Assembly (NCBI GenBank): GCA_036346205.1
Contig: JARFJB010000664.1
Coordinates: 432,501-496,500, forward strand
Origin: Vesta saturnalis
Taxonomy: Eukaryota > Arthropoda > Insecta > Coleoptera > Lampyridae
Direction of reading: 5' to 3'
Length of the DNA: 64,000 bases
In this document: in pieces, positions 11,880 through 23,999 of the stretch
How positions within the stretch are numbered: the first letter of the stretch is position 1
Layout of the letters: each line of letters opens with the position of its first letter
The notes under the pieces: model-generated
Database searches by the model: none
Seen by the model: the letters and a program-made list of their open reading frames with translations, nothing else
What the model was told of the DNA's origin: nothing
Position numbers and translations under genes: made by a program

Positions 11880-12230
11880 TATACAGGGTGTCACATTTGA
11901 ATTAACAAAGTTTTTCAACTTTGAAAATTGTTCAATAGTTCATCAAATTTTGAACACCATGTATGCAATAAATCAATTGTCAATGAGTATTTCAAAAGTA
12001 TAGTTCTTATGCTTCTGTCTAGTCCAGAAGCACTTTCCATCAGTCAAAAATAAGTAAGACGAGCAGTGTTGAAAATAGGGTTACATCTTTCAAAATTTTT
12101 GAAAAAATCAAGATATCTAAGAAACAGTTGTGAAAAGGTATAGGAAACCCTTATAAGACATCCTAAAATTTTGTCAAGAATCCAAAAATAAAATAATATA
12201 CAGGGTGTTCAATTTAAAATAAGGAAGTTA
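11880..12230. repeat. CAGGGTGT-ended repeat fragments
   Basis: CAGGGTGT occurs in the same orientation at 11884 and 12201, each preceded by ATA. The sequence just left of 12201 (GAATCCAAAAAT) also precedes the terminus at 464, so these are copies of one family. No coding sequence is seen from 11578 to 12760 apart from the scraps listed. Confidence 0.45.
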
Positions 12231-12759
12231 GTGGCGACTTCCGGTATAACCGGAAGTAACATGACCTTGAAAATATTTTGGAATGAAAGAGAATCTTAAA
12301 TAACCCTTAAGTCCAAAAATTCGGATTTCTAAATTTTTTCTAACAACATAAACTTCTAACGAACGCCTACCGTGGAAAACGCTGTATATATTGCTACTAC
12401 TACTTCTACTGCAAGTTGGTTTTTGCAAACCGTAATATAATCCAAATCGGTATTTTAGGCTTGAATTTTAAAAGATGATCGGGTTGAAACCAATTCTTGA
12501 AACTTGTTCATAAATTTAAGGCCCTTTTGACAGATTTAATTAATAGTATTATAAGCGTTGTTTAATGCCTCTAATATGATATGTTAAATAATCTAAATGT
12601 AATAAAAATGTAATTAGATTTCGTAATTGTACGTTCACCTTATATAACCACTGCTCTTTATGTAAACTCATTAATGGGTTTTTTGTACAATAAAATATTT
12701 AGGTACTTTTAAATTAATACTATTTCCAATTTCAAGTTTTACCGTCTTCCGATGTTTTT

Positions 12760-13510
12760 AAAACGAGACCACGACCAAACCTTATTACGGAAATATACAA
12801 TTAGCTTTTTATAAAACACACAACTAGATGGCACTACTATCTCACATTCCAATACTTTTAAAATATACTGCTAGTTGGAGCCACGATCAGACCCTTACAG
12901 AAATCTACAATTAGCTTTTTACAAAATACACAACTAGATAACTCCACAAACAAACAAGGGGACCACCGCAGTGGGGCTAAGACTCTGTAACAAGTGGAAA
13001 GGTCCAAACGGTGTCTTATGAGGGCCCTCCATATTAGAATACTATTTCAAATTCCCCGCCATAACAGTTAAATCTCCTTTTAACATATACTACTAGGTGG
13101 TGCTACGATAAACCTCTATTACAGAAAACATTCATTAGTTTTAAAAATGCGCAGTGGATGGCGTCACAAACAATGAAGAAGCCCGACAAGGTGCGAAGAC
13201 CCTTGAACAAGTTCCGGAGGCCTATAGCTGCCTTATAAGACAGCATGCGGGCCTCCTTATTAGAATACTATTTCAAATTTCTAGTTTTCCCGCCATTGTC
13301 AACAAGGGGGCGAAACCGTCTTATGAGATGCAGGCCCCCTTCTTAGAATACTATTTAATATTTCAAGTTTTCCAGCCATAACAATTACAGGGACCTACAT
13401 CCACTCTTAAAATATACCGCTAGGTGGAGCCACGATCTTCTATTACAGAAAGATTCACTAGTCTTAGAAATACACCATTTGGTGCGGCAAACAAACAAAC
13501 ACAACCAACC
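12760..13510 (+). repeat. Four diverged tandem copies of a repeat unit
   Basis: Each copy has CTAG.TGG.GC.ACGAT followed by TTACAGAAA and ATTAG.TTT...AAAT.CAC. Copies start near 12770, 12870, 13085 and 13395 and are separated by segments with GAATACTATTTCAAAT (12800s, 13035, 13265, 13345). The spacing is irregular and identity modest, so this is an old satellite-like array or the inside of an unknown element. The reading frame at 13154-13381 has no coding features. Confidence 0.55.
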
Positions 13511-13690
13511 AATCAGAATACAGAGCCTGAAATCTGGGCGGAGTCTAAGGGCCAACCATAAGCAAGGAGGCGTGGTCTACTCTTAGGCCCTCCAATCAGA
13601 ACGCTCGGCCTGAGGCTGTATGCGCGCGCAGGCAAATCAGGTGTAAGTGGGCGTGCCCATGTGTGGGGAAGGGTGTCACGTACCCCCAGC
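13480..13690. promoter_or_regulatory. GC-rich, CCAAT-box-bearing segment (promoter-like)
   Basis: An island clearly richer in G+C than its surroundings contains CCAATCAG twice (about 13510 and 13590), plus GGGCGGAG, GGAGGCGTGG and GTGGGCGTG boxes. These resemble NF-Y and Sp/KLF sites. No recognisable gene starts on either side, so promoter activity is speculative; it may come from a mobile element. Confidence 0.3.
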
Positions 13691-14583
13691 CCCCTTTAAA
13701 ATTTGTGACGTCATCCGATTAAAAGTGGTGGGGATTAATTTTGATTATTTACCTCTGGTGTAATTTTCTAGTTTCTTATTTTTACTACTAGTTACTTGGT
13801 TCTGCGTCTCTAAAAAGCAAGTAAAGCATAAAAACAAAGTTACATCTAAATTGAAAACCTACTTTCTCCAAACTCAATTTCTACAATATTATCAGGTAGA
13901 GGGATAATTAATTTTAGTAAAACGCCTAAAATTAATCATTTGTTATTATACAACATATACAATCTAATAACGTAGATACAGGAACAGTATACTGGTCAAT
14001 TGTTGCAGTGTTGTCAATTAAAGGTCCCTTCTGTGAAGCACTAGGTGGTGGAGATTGATCACTGTGAAAAAATCATATATAAATAGATTAATACAATAAA
14101 TGCTTACTATCACTTGAATATCCTAACAAATGATCTGGAATCATCTGATCTCCTAGAAGAATTTTTTCTTCTACAGCAAAATTATGATTATTAGGGGAGA
14201 CTGGGGAGGTTTGCTACTATGGGAGAGTTGATACACCTTTAATTTGCCGTCAAAACTGCTTGGCGGACGACTGTTTTGGCATCACTGTAATGCTCTTGCG
14301 TAGGCAATACATGTGGTGGTAGTGTGTGTTGGTTTCGCTGCGATGTTAAGAATTTAGGTCAAAAGACTGTTTTTAGTGAATATTTTGTGAATTTTAGAAA
14401 GGCCAGTGTAAGCATTGTAAGAACAACTTGACAAAATCATCCCGGTTATCGAATTTACGTAGGATAGTGCATACTTCTAACTCTAGTTTAACGTACAATC
14501 TATTTAAATGTTGTAGGTTAGATTCTCTGAAATTGAATTTCTGTGAAATCAGCTGCACAAGGAAGATTGAGACATTTAGTTGT

Positions 14584-14585
<2 letters not shown>

Positions 14586-14669
<84 letters not shown>
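14586..14669. repeat. (TA)n microsatellite, left border of repeat copy 1
   Basis: About 42 uninterrupted TA units. ATTGAGACATTTAG lies just before and ATTGAGATGTTTAG just after it, so the flanks look like a short imperfect direct duplication around the tract. Confidence 0.95.
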
Positions 14670-14671
<2 letters not shown>

Positions 14672-17066
14672 AGATGTTTAGAAAGAGGTAATAGAAGTAT
14701 CGGACAGCTTACATGACATTTGGGTCATAAAAGGGGTAATTTCTGGCTCGATACAAGTGTGAGACTCAATTTTACATAAATCTGGTTCACGATGTGTTTA
14801 AAATAAATTTATTTGGTATAAATTGATCTGAATATCATTTGCTAAGTTTGGTTTCATCATAAAAGCAATTTGTGCTACCAAATTGTCAAGATGTTAAATA
14901 TAACCATTTTCGTAGAGTCATTTTAGTAGTGCAATTTTTACAATAAAATTCAATTTTTCAAAGGTAATTTGGCAAGTAGACATTTCACAGGTGTTTAAAC
15001 ATGGACTATGTAGTTAGGATTATGTTAGGGATAAGGTATGTTTAGTTTTTAAAAGCAGGAAATACAAAAATTTAGTTAAAAGGGTTATAATATGGACAGT
15101 ATAGACAATTTTCGCACACATTTTTGTTATCAAATTAGTGACAAAATTATAATACATGATTCACAAGAAGAAAAACATTTAGAACATTATGGCATACAAA
15201 CATTTATAGTGCCGTACATTTTATAGTGTAAAATTCTAAAAAGTGTTAGACGATGAGACTTTTTCAATGCAAGACTGAATAACATTATGCATTGCAAATA
15301 AGTAGTGAGAACAATAAAGACAAGTTGTACAAACCTTAAACATAACATTTTAAGTGTTAAAACATTTTTAATATGAATTTATTTCATATTTAAATTTAAG
15401 TATGGTTACGTTGTAAATTTTAGATTTTTCACATAATTTTATACTTTTCCACATTATTAGATTTAGTTTTTGCTCTTAAAGCAAATAATAGATGTTCTTT
15501 CACAATATAAATAAGTTTTTATAAGGATACAGCGTTTTTATCCGCAAAATTTTGCTAAATCTGAGGTGAATTCTAGACAAATTTACAAAAGCTTAAAATT
15601 TTCATTAAATTAAATGTTTCGAATATAAAAGATGTTTTCTTATGTAAATTGTCCTCAGAATTCCATTTTCGCAAGTAATTTTAGTGTAGCTTGTAAGTGT
15701 GTATAGTTAATAGCTTATTTTGATTAGATTAAGTTGTTTCGTTTATTAGTGGTAGGAATTATTGCTTATTAGGTGTCCTTTATTCAAAATTTCACATAGT
15801 TTTCATTTCCGTTTTTAAATTTCATTTCCGACCATGTATAAGAAAGTTACGGCCAAAATTCCATTTATGTACAATTCTTAATTTTGATTATCCAATTACA
15901 TCCATTGTAAATTTTGCAATATGGCTGTAAAAAGTTGAAATTTCTGTAGCAACCAGAAACCTATAAAAGCAAGCGCTCAGGAATCATTCTCTCTAGAATT
16001 TGTTCAAAAGTGAAAAGGTTAAAACAGTGTTGCTAAATTTGTGTTTACATAACCTAATTTATTATCGTCGAGAAAGTTTACGTTACGAATAATTTCGAGA
16101 GCACTTGTTTTATATCATCGGTTAAAATTAAATAGTTCGGTCACCGATACCTGTCGTTGTTAATAAAATAATTCTGTACGATTAATTGATGTCACGATTT
16201 TGTGTAAATTTGTTTTCGTGTTTTCCGATTTAAAATAATTCTTATATACCAAATTAAATTCCATTTTTATTTGGTCAAAGTTTGTTTTATTTATCCGGAC
16301 AATTCCTCTTAAATAAATATTATATTTCGGTAACTAAAATAAAAGTGTGTTAACAAAAATCTTGGATACTAATAATACATTTTAAACGATATCACTCATA
16401 AAGATTTAAAACCATTTTAAATAAAAGTTACCATAGTAAATAAGTGTTTGGAGGTTGCCGTTTTGGAAAGAAAACATCTTGAAGCTTGAAGTTGGTGTCT
16501 TCGAGAACCGAGATAGCAGTTGGATATTAGTAACAACAATAGCCGAGTGAACATTGCCTGCATCCAGCTGAAGTTTGAAGACATCATTCTATCGACAGGA
16601 AGGACTGTATATGTGAGTTTTAAAATTTTATAACCCTGTTTATTGTTATTTCCCTGCAATTTATATTTGTTATATGTTATTAATTAAGAATTTCAATTAT
16701 TTACTTGTGTAAACACCTGTGAAGCTAATAATTTCCTTTTCTTTTTCTAAATTTTCATTTTGATGCAAACATTTAAGTTTCTTATTTATTTGACATTTTT
16801 TGACAGCTTTAATTATTTTTCACTTAAAGTCATTAACGCATGCGTTAGAAAGCAAATTCTATTCAGAGCAAATTTTATACGTTAAATTCAAGTACATATA
16901 GGATATTTCTTATATTTTAAAAAAAATTTTATCTTCAACTAAATCCCTGAACCCTTTCCCCAATTGAGATCTTGAGCTAGTCTGGTGCAACATAGTAAAT
17001 ATAATTAAACGCCTTGATCCCTATCCCCATATTGAATTATTAATAAATCAAATCAAATACATTTCA

Positions 17067-17068
<2 letters not shown>
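14670..17068 (+). repeat. (TA)n-bounded 2.4-kb repeat, copy 1, with promoter and splice donor
   Basis: This AT-rich segment has no ORF of note. It aligns in the same order with 42459-45026. Shared landmarks are GTTTCATCATAAAAGCAATT; ACAGGTGTTTAAAC; a TATA box CTATAAAAGC (15963) after GTAGCAACCAGAAACC; GGT.ACCGATACCTG; CCAGCTGAAGTTTGAAGACAT leading to a donor-like TATATGTGAGT (about 16610); ATAACCCTGTTTATTGT; GTGTAAACACCTG; the perfect palindrome TAACGCATGCGTTA (16834-16847); and GAGCTAGTCTGGTGCA. Both copies are flanked by (TA)n on each side. It resembles a promoter plus 5' exon plus partial intron of some element. The class is unknown. Confidence 0.65.

Positions 17069-17106
<38 letters not shown>
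17069..17106. repeat. (TA)n microsatellite, right border of repeat copy 1
   Basis: About 19 TA units followed by (TGTA)n. It lies 70 bp upstream of the acceptor-like TTTTAATTTTAG that precedes the pogo start codon. Confidence 0.95.
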
Positions 17107-17118
<12 letters not shown>

Positions 17119-17180
17119 GTATACATAATTCCTCCCAGACCTGTGCTAATCAAAATAATAATTTGCCTTTTAATTTTAGG

Positions 17181-18990
17181 ATGCCATTTAAGTGGAACAA
17201 AAAAACTAACAGAATCCCGGCGTCGCCTGAACGAACGAGGCCAGCTGTTCGAGAAGTTTTAGATGGGTCTAAAGTCATAACTACAGCTAATAAATACCAC
17301 ACCGATAGAAATACTTTGCGAAGATACGTCTCTAAGAACAGGGACAATGGAAATGAGACGAAACTCTTCCCCAACTATACAGGTTTCGCAGATTTTCTCT
17401 GATGTTGAAGAGAAAAGCGTAGAGTATTTACTAACAGCTGCCAGGATGAATTATGGTCTTACATCAAAAGATTCAAGAAAATTTGAATATTTGTATGCGT
17501 ATAAAGTGAAAAGAAAACTTCCCAGAACTGGACAAGGAATGAAATGGCTTCATATGAGTGGCTTCGAGCCTTTATGTCTCGAAACAAGCAATTGTCACTC
17601 TGAACACCAGAACCAACGAGCTTTTCACGTGGGAGGACTTTTAACAGACACACAGTGGGAGAATTTTATGACTTACTTGCAGAAGTATTACGTCGATACC
17701 AGTTCGAGCTAGACTCCATCTATAGTTGCGATGAAAGTGAAGTCCAGACCGTCTACACAGCTGGCAAAATAAATTCACAAAAAGGACACAAACAGGTATG
17801 CGTACTTAAATAGTTTAGGTACATTTTTCTATGATTTCTATCATCGTGGTTCTAGTTAGCTAAAACCACTTTGGGTGAACGAGGTACAACAGTCATACTC
17901 CTATGTACCATAAATGCAACCGGAAGCTCAATTCCTTCGTTGTTTGTATACCCTCGTGTTCGTGAACAAGATTATGTGACACCTGGAGCACCACCAGGAT
18001 CCAAAACTGTGACAAACCTAAGTGCCTGGATGACAGCAGACATTTTTGAAATATATTTGTTACGCTTCATAAAATTTGTAAAATGTACACCTGACAAGAA
18101 AGTTCTACTGATATTATACAATTCCTGTAGTCATTATCACCCAAAGGACTAAATATCTGAAAGCAAAATGGCATCGTTTTATTGACGATATTCCCACATA
18201 CTAGTCATAAATTACAGCCGTTTGATGTTGCTGTCTACGGGCTATTCAAAACAGATCACAATGACGCTTGCAATGACTTCATGGTGCAAAATCTTGGTCA
18301 GACTATCGCTTTAAAAGATATCGCAAAGCTTGTTGGCAGTGGATATCAACGGGCTTTTACCCCAGTTAACATAATAAACGGGTTATTAAAAACAGTTACT
18401 TACCCCTTCGATTCGCACCTCTTTACAGACCATGACTTTCTTCCTGCATCGGTTACGGATAGACCTGATCCCTTGCAGCGAGAAGAAACACCAGAGGCAA
18501 CATCTCCTTTTGGCGATGAACACCGTACACCGGGACCAATTCCTGGGACCTCCGAAGAAATAAGAGCACTTGGACCTTCCCGCCTTTATAAAACCCTTCA
18601 AGAAATAAGAGCCCAGGCTCCACCAAGAAAACGACAAAAAACACGAACGAAACTTGCAAAGACAAAAATCCTAACGGATTCTCCTAATATTGAAAAAATG
18701 AAAAGTGGGCATCAAAAAAGACAATAACAGAAGAATACTGCTGCCAAGAAAAACCCTATTACAGACAAAATATGAATTGGGACTATCAATATGAAAAAGA
18801 TTGTAAAGCAGAACAAAGAAATGGCAATCAATAAACTCGCATTCGACTCAAAATCGTCTAATGAAACAACTGACATAGAAGAACAAATTGACAATGAGAG
18901 AAGAAGATTTTGTTACAGGGATGGTAAACGTAAATGATTATGTGCTGGTACGATTTGCGACTAAGAAAACGGAAAGATTTTAGAGAAAGT
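17181..18990 (+). pseudogene. Pogo/Tigger-like transposase, broken
   Basis: ATG 17181 lies right after an acceptor-like TTTTAG. Order: a psq-type HTH (VREVLDGSKVITTANKYHTD, about residues 17-45), a CENP-B-like second domain (EYLLTAARMNYGLTSKDSRK), then the DDE domain. A frameshift at about 17345 and another at about 17708 are needed. An intron at 17796-17855 (GT/AG) keeps frame into LAKTTLGERGTTVILLC. The first catalytic Asp is present (SCDES), the second is Tyr (LILYNSCSH, where LILDNH is expected), and the third is present (LQPFDVAVYG). The tail is basic (RKRQKTRTKLAK). With frameshifts and a lost acid it cannot be active. The sequence is cut at 18992 by a BEL LTR. Confidence 0.85.
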
Positions 18991-18992
18991 GA

Positions 18993-19181
18993 TGTTGGAA
19001 TTGTTTAATCTTTTTTTTGTTTGTTTCACCATTTGCTTATGTTTTTAGTTTAATCAATGTACATGTTGTCAGTGTAAGAATTTTAATATGTCAGAATTGT
19101 AGTCTTGTAATTATTTCTGATCTTTCTTGGTATTACTGCATGATAAACAGTCCTTAACGGGTAGTTAAACGGGTTTTTACA
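18993..19181 (+). repeat. 5' LTR of a BEL/Pao retrotransposon (short) and adjacent primer-binding site
   Basis: The LTR starts TGTTGGAATTG exactly where pogo homology stops, and ends ...TTTTTACA. It is followed by TTTGGCAACCGTGAC (19185-19199), a typical BEL/Pao primer-binding-site region. No TATA box is obvious. No matching 3' LTR is found, so the borders rest on the pogo break and on the PBS-like sequence. Confidence 0.55.
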
Positions 19182-19603
19182 TAATTTGGCAACCGTGACA
19201 GAACGTAATTCGGAAGAAAGTTTTCAATTCCAGTTTTTGATTTTATTATGGATAAGTTACAGAAAGCGCTCCGTTTCCACAGAGCTTTTTTTGACCAGAT
19301 GTGCAAGACGGCGACTGATCTATTGAAGCAACCGGAGATTGATACTATTGCATTTCTAGGTGAACTCTGTATTTTACAAGATAACATTGAAATTCTTGGT
19401 GATTTAGATAGTCCAATGGTAGAGTTTATGTTAGAATCAGAAAGGAGTATCGATAGCGATCTTACTGCTGTAGCAGCCGATTATATTAAAAGATGCCACA
19501 CAATCAAATTGGCATTGAACGTGTTGTACAAAATTCTGATTAATTGTAGGTCTTCGTTTAACGAACAGATTCAATAAGTGTCCCTCCCACAACTTAGCGC
19601 CAA

Positions 19604-20718
19604 ATTTAAATGGCACATTTCTATTGGTTAGCCGGGTTCACACAACCACGAAAAATTTTGTATTATATTAACCTATAAATGTCAAAGTAATTTGTCATTT
19701 AGCATTTGTGTTTTCATTCTTTATTTTGGTTAAAGCTTTTGCTCTAGTACTTTTGATTTTTAAAAACAGTATTTTTCAATACTAGCTGCAATTTTGTAGC
19801 CTATTAGCAAATAATTACATTTATTATGAATCAACGAAATCTTTTGCCCCCGAAAAAATGCCCGGCCAGGCATTTTTCCGTTGACGAAAAGAAGCGAATC
19901 TTAAACATTTTTAAAGTTTGTATTAAAGAAAACCCGAACAACAACAAGACTGAAAATGTTGCATTTACAGCAAAAGCAGCTGGTAACATAATAACTTTAT
20001 AAAAACATATTTTATTCATTACTTTACCATTTTAGGTATTACAGATAAAAGTGTGTACAACATTCTACGTGAGTACAAGCAAACACATGTATTACATCCT
20101 TCGACTGTGTACTACCGACAACGAGCAATTTTGGACAACATTGACGACGAAACTAAGAGTAATCTTAGACGTGTAGTCCATTCCTTCTTTGAACAAATAT
20201 ACACCTACCCTAAATAAAATTGTAGCCGCAATTGGTGAGCACGGTGAGATGCCTCAATTAAAAAGGAATACATTAAGAACCTTGTTGAATGAAATTGGCT
20301 TTAAGTGAGTAAAGGAATAACTTATCTCTAGCATAAATTATACTTTATTTTGAAATATATTTATTCCAAGAGGTCAAGAAATAGTTTCCTTAAAGAAAAA
20401 TCCGAGATAGTTGCGTGGAGGCCACGTTATCTACGACAAATTAGAAAATACAGAGAAGAAGGAAAAAAGATATATTTCTTAGACGAGACTTGGGTTAATG
20501 CTGGCCATACAGTAAGCAAAGTATGGAAAGATACAACCATCTTGACAACGAGGCCACCGTTTGTTAATGGATTAACAACGGGGTTACGGGATACATCGGG
20601 AAAAGGAAAACCCCTTATCGTTTTACACTTTGGTTCGGAGGACGGTTTTGTTGATGATGGTTTGCTGTTGTTTGAGTCCAAGAAATCTGGCGATTATCAT
20701 GAAAAAGATTCAACTTGC
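19604..20718 (+). mobile_element. IS630-type DNA transposon insertion in BEL gag, 3'-truncated
   Basis: Gag sequence reads VSLPQLSAK up to 19604 and continues at about 20719 (PKIA...), so the intervening 1.1 kb is an insertion. It begins TTTAAATGGCACATTTC and contains a promoter-like CCAAT/TATA-poor leader followed by a transposase gene. No matching right terminus is found and the transposase lacks its end, so the 3' part was lost. Confidence 0.65.
19826..20710 (+). pseudogene. IS630/Tc1-type DDE transposase, amino-terminal part
   Basis: Exon 1 starts ATG 19826 (RHFSVDEKKRILNIFK); an intron lies at about 19981-20036; exon 2 carries an HTH (GITDKSVYNILREYKQTHV); a one-base slip is needed at about 20208; a second intron lies at about 20305-20370; then the catalytic segment YFLDETWVNAGHTVSKVW and GKPLIVLHFGSEDGF. 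The first Asp (LDETW) is intact. The protein stops around GDYHEK, before the second and third catalytic acids. The family is common in insect genomes, but its formal name cannot be given from sequence alone. An intron-containing transposase of this type is normal. Confidence 0.7.
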
Positions 20719-23700
20719 CAAAAATTGCATTTTAGCCATTTGGGGGTGATATTAAGGAGTGGCTCAGTTTCTGGAGTCAGTTTACACGTATCCATGAAGA
20801 TAAAGAGATGCCGAAAGAGGATAAATTTCAATATCTGATCCAAGCTACCATTCCCAACTCGAGAGCCCGCCAACTGGTTAGCAGCTACCCTCCTAGTGCT
20901 GATAGCTATTGTAAGGTAATAGATAGTCTTAAAAACAGATTTGGCCGTGACGATTTTCTTGTGGAAGTTTATGTACGTGAGTTACTCAAATTAATATTAG
21001 AGAATTTACATACGAAAGTTAATCTTAGCTACCTCTATGACAAAATAGAATCTCAATTAAGAGCTTTAGATACTTTGGGTGTCAAAACATATAATTGCTC
21101 CGCAATGCTCTATCTGCTTATATGAGTTGATTAGAGTATGGCAGTGAAGTAGTTTCTAAGTGTTACTGACGTAACACTTAAGGTACGGTTGGATAAGTTG
21201 ATGACCTTCTTAAGAAAAGAAGTTGAAACTGAAGAACGCGTTACACTCGCAACTTCAGGTTTTGAATTACAGCCTCAATCTAAAAAGAAAAACGATAATT
21301 TTTCTACGTAGAGTATCCTTGAAATGTTCCCATTGCAATGTAGGGCATATTAGAATGTTGTGTCCGAAAATTGAGGATCAAGTAAATAATAGCAAAAAGC
21401 AAAATTGTACTGAATCGGTAGTAGAAAGTAGTTTGTCTAATCATACTTATTCAGAGGTATTTTTACAAACCCTTTTAGTTAATATCAATGGTATTAATCA
21501 ATTTCGAAAAATTCGAATTATTTTTGATACGGGATCTCAACGATTGTACATCACTAAATCTTTACTTAGTGAGATGGAGTACGATCCGATAAAAAAGAGG
21601 AATTGAAACACGCATTATTTGGGAGTACTGAAACTACCACTTACATTCATAATTCTTGTCGTATTACATTAAGTGATTTAAACAATACTTATTTCTGTAA
21701 TTTTGAAGCTCTGGATCAAGAGATCATTTGCAGTAATATTACTTCGGTGAGAGGTCCGTGGTTGACTCAACTGCAATTCTTAGGTGTTGACATTCGATAC
21801 CAAAGACGGTCCAGTAGATGCTCTGATTGGAGCAGATGTTGTAGGAAAATTGTTAACTGGAAAGCGTTGCGAGCTAATTGTGGATTAGTAGCGATGGAGA
21901 CGCGTCTAGGATGGGCGCTCAGGGGTAAGATAAAACTTCCTACTGTGTCTAGTATTAGTTCCTTGTTAGTGACTTCCTTATTGACTAGAAGTGACAACAT
22001 TTCTAATTTATGGAGTCTCGACATATTAGGTATTAAAGACCCTTGTGAAAAAAGAGCGGATACAGAAGAAGCAGTTAGGTCTCATTTCTTAAATACTTTT
22101 GATAGACAAGATGACGGTAGATATGTTATCCATATGCCATGGAATGAAGGTCATCCACCACTACCTAATAATTTTGAAATGGCTAATAAATGACTCAATA
22201 ATTTGAAGAAAAAATTTACCAGCGATGGCTATTATTTAGACTAGGTCTTTTATGAGTGGCTGGAGGAAAACATCATAGAAGAAGTTCCCCCCCAAATCTG
22301 ATTTTAATTTAGGTCATTACCTACCTCACCGTCATGTTGTAAAATTAAGTAGTGTTACTACAAAGATAAGACCATTATTGACGCTTCTGCTAGAGCAAGA
22401 AATCAGCCCTCTCTGAACCAAGGTCTAGAAAAAGACATAAATTTTATTTTGATACGATTCAGACTTTCAAAGAAACGAGTTATTTCAGATATTTGAAAAG
22501 CGTTTTTTGCATGGTACGACAAAGATTGTAATTTAAAAGTGTTTAGACACACTAGAGTCGTTTTTGGTGTTACTTGCAGCCCGTTTTTATTAGAAGCTGT
22601 GATCGCTTACCATATACGTAATGTACTTGAACAAGAAAATTCGCAGTACAACAGTGCACTTGTTTTGAAATTATTAAAAAGTTACTACGTGGATAATTGC
22701 ATTACAAGTGCAGATACTGAGGAAGAATTGCACGAATTTATTAAGCAAGCTACTTCAATAATGGCTGAGAGTAAATTTGATTTAAGATCTTAGGAGTACT
22801 CTCTTTTAAATAATCAACCTGCTCAGTCTCCAACGTTGTCACCTGTTTTAGGGTTGAATTGGAATAGAAATTTAGATACTGTTGAAATTTGTGGTGATTG
22901 GCTTAAAAGTCTTAGAATAGATGCGTTACTAAAAGAGTTTTTGTCTGTGACTAATAAAATTTTTGATCCTGTTGGATTTTCATGTGCTACTCAGCTAATT
23001 CCGAAATTATTATTGCAGAGGACATGGATTTCTAAAGTTGTCTGGGATGTTAGTGGAAGGCGTTATAAAACAAGAATTTATGAATTGGGTTAGAGTGAAT
23101 ATTCAATTGATTCAGGCTAAAAGCAAGTTATCTTTCTTAAAAAAATGACAATTCCTAGACTTGAACTGCTAGCTGCAGCCATAGGTATCACAATATTATT
23201 GAAAATTTGGACCCTAACATAACAGTTAATTTTTGGACAGATTCGACAACCGTTTTAAGTTGAGTCAAAAATGATGGCAACTGGAAACCTTATATCTGGA
23301 ATAAAGTGCAAGAAATTCGTAATTCGACTAACAAGAATTTATGTTTTTATGTACCAGGAAACTTAAACCCAGCCCACCTCCCATCTCGAAATTGCTCAGT
23401 CATACATTTAATCAAATCAAAATGGTGGGAGGTACCATTATGGTTACGTAAGCCTCGGGAAACCTGGCCACAACAAAATTACATTTGCAACGAGGATGAG
23501 ATGTTAGTGGAGAAGAAAATAAGCTTCGCTTCTTCGTTTTTCTGCGCTAGAGAGGCTAAGGACAAGAACTGCTATTATAAGTATTTTTCAAAGTATAGTA
23601 AAATTGTGCGATTTTTAGCTTAGATTCACCGATTTATTCATAATTGTAAATATCGTAAGTGTAAGAAATACGATATTCTAAATCTTCAAGAAATAAATAG

Positions 23701-23999
23701 TGCCGAAAAGAGCCGTTTTAGACTTGTTCAAGCAGAAGTCTTTGTAGAAAACTCTCGACTTTCGAAGTTATGTCCATTTTGTGACACTGATAAAATAATG
23801 AGAATCAAAACTAAAATTTCGGATCGATTAGACACTAATGATTTTCTTTACCCTGTTGTTATGCCTTCGAATCATCCTGTTGTTGAGAGACCTATTTTCG
23901 AAAAACACACACAATTGAATCATGTAGGGACCCAGGGACTGCTTAGTTTGTTGAGAGAGCAATTTTAGATTTTTCTAGGCAGAAATTACATATTATTAG

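Larger units (their letters stand above)
19248..23998 (+). pseudogene. BEL/Pao gag-pol, degenerate and 3'-truncated
   Basis: Gag starts MDKLQKALRFHRAFFDQMC (19248) and is interrupted at about 19604 by a transposon. It resumes at about 20719 with PFGGDIKEW.SFWSQF (DUF1759 type). Next come a zinc knuckle (CSHCNVGHIRMLC, about 21330), an aspartic protease motif (FDTGS, about 21525), an RT region with LLKSYYVDN (about 22690, where YVDD is expected), RNase H pieces (IPRLELLAAA, about 23155; NPAHLPSRNCS, about 23370), and the integrase zinc-binding segment (HTQLNHVGTQGLL, about 23910). The integrase core and 3' LTR are missing. More than ten stops or shifts mark it as old. Encapsidation-type Gag, reverse transcription and integration are family functions, all lost here. 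Confidence 0.85.
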
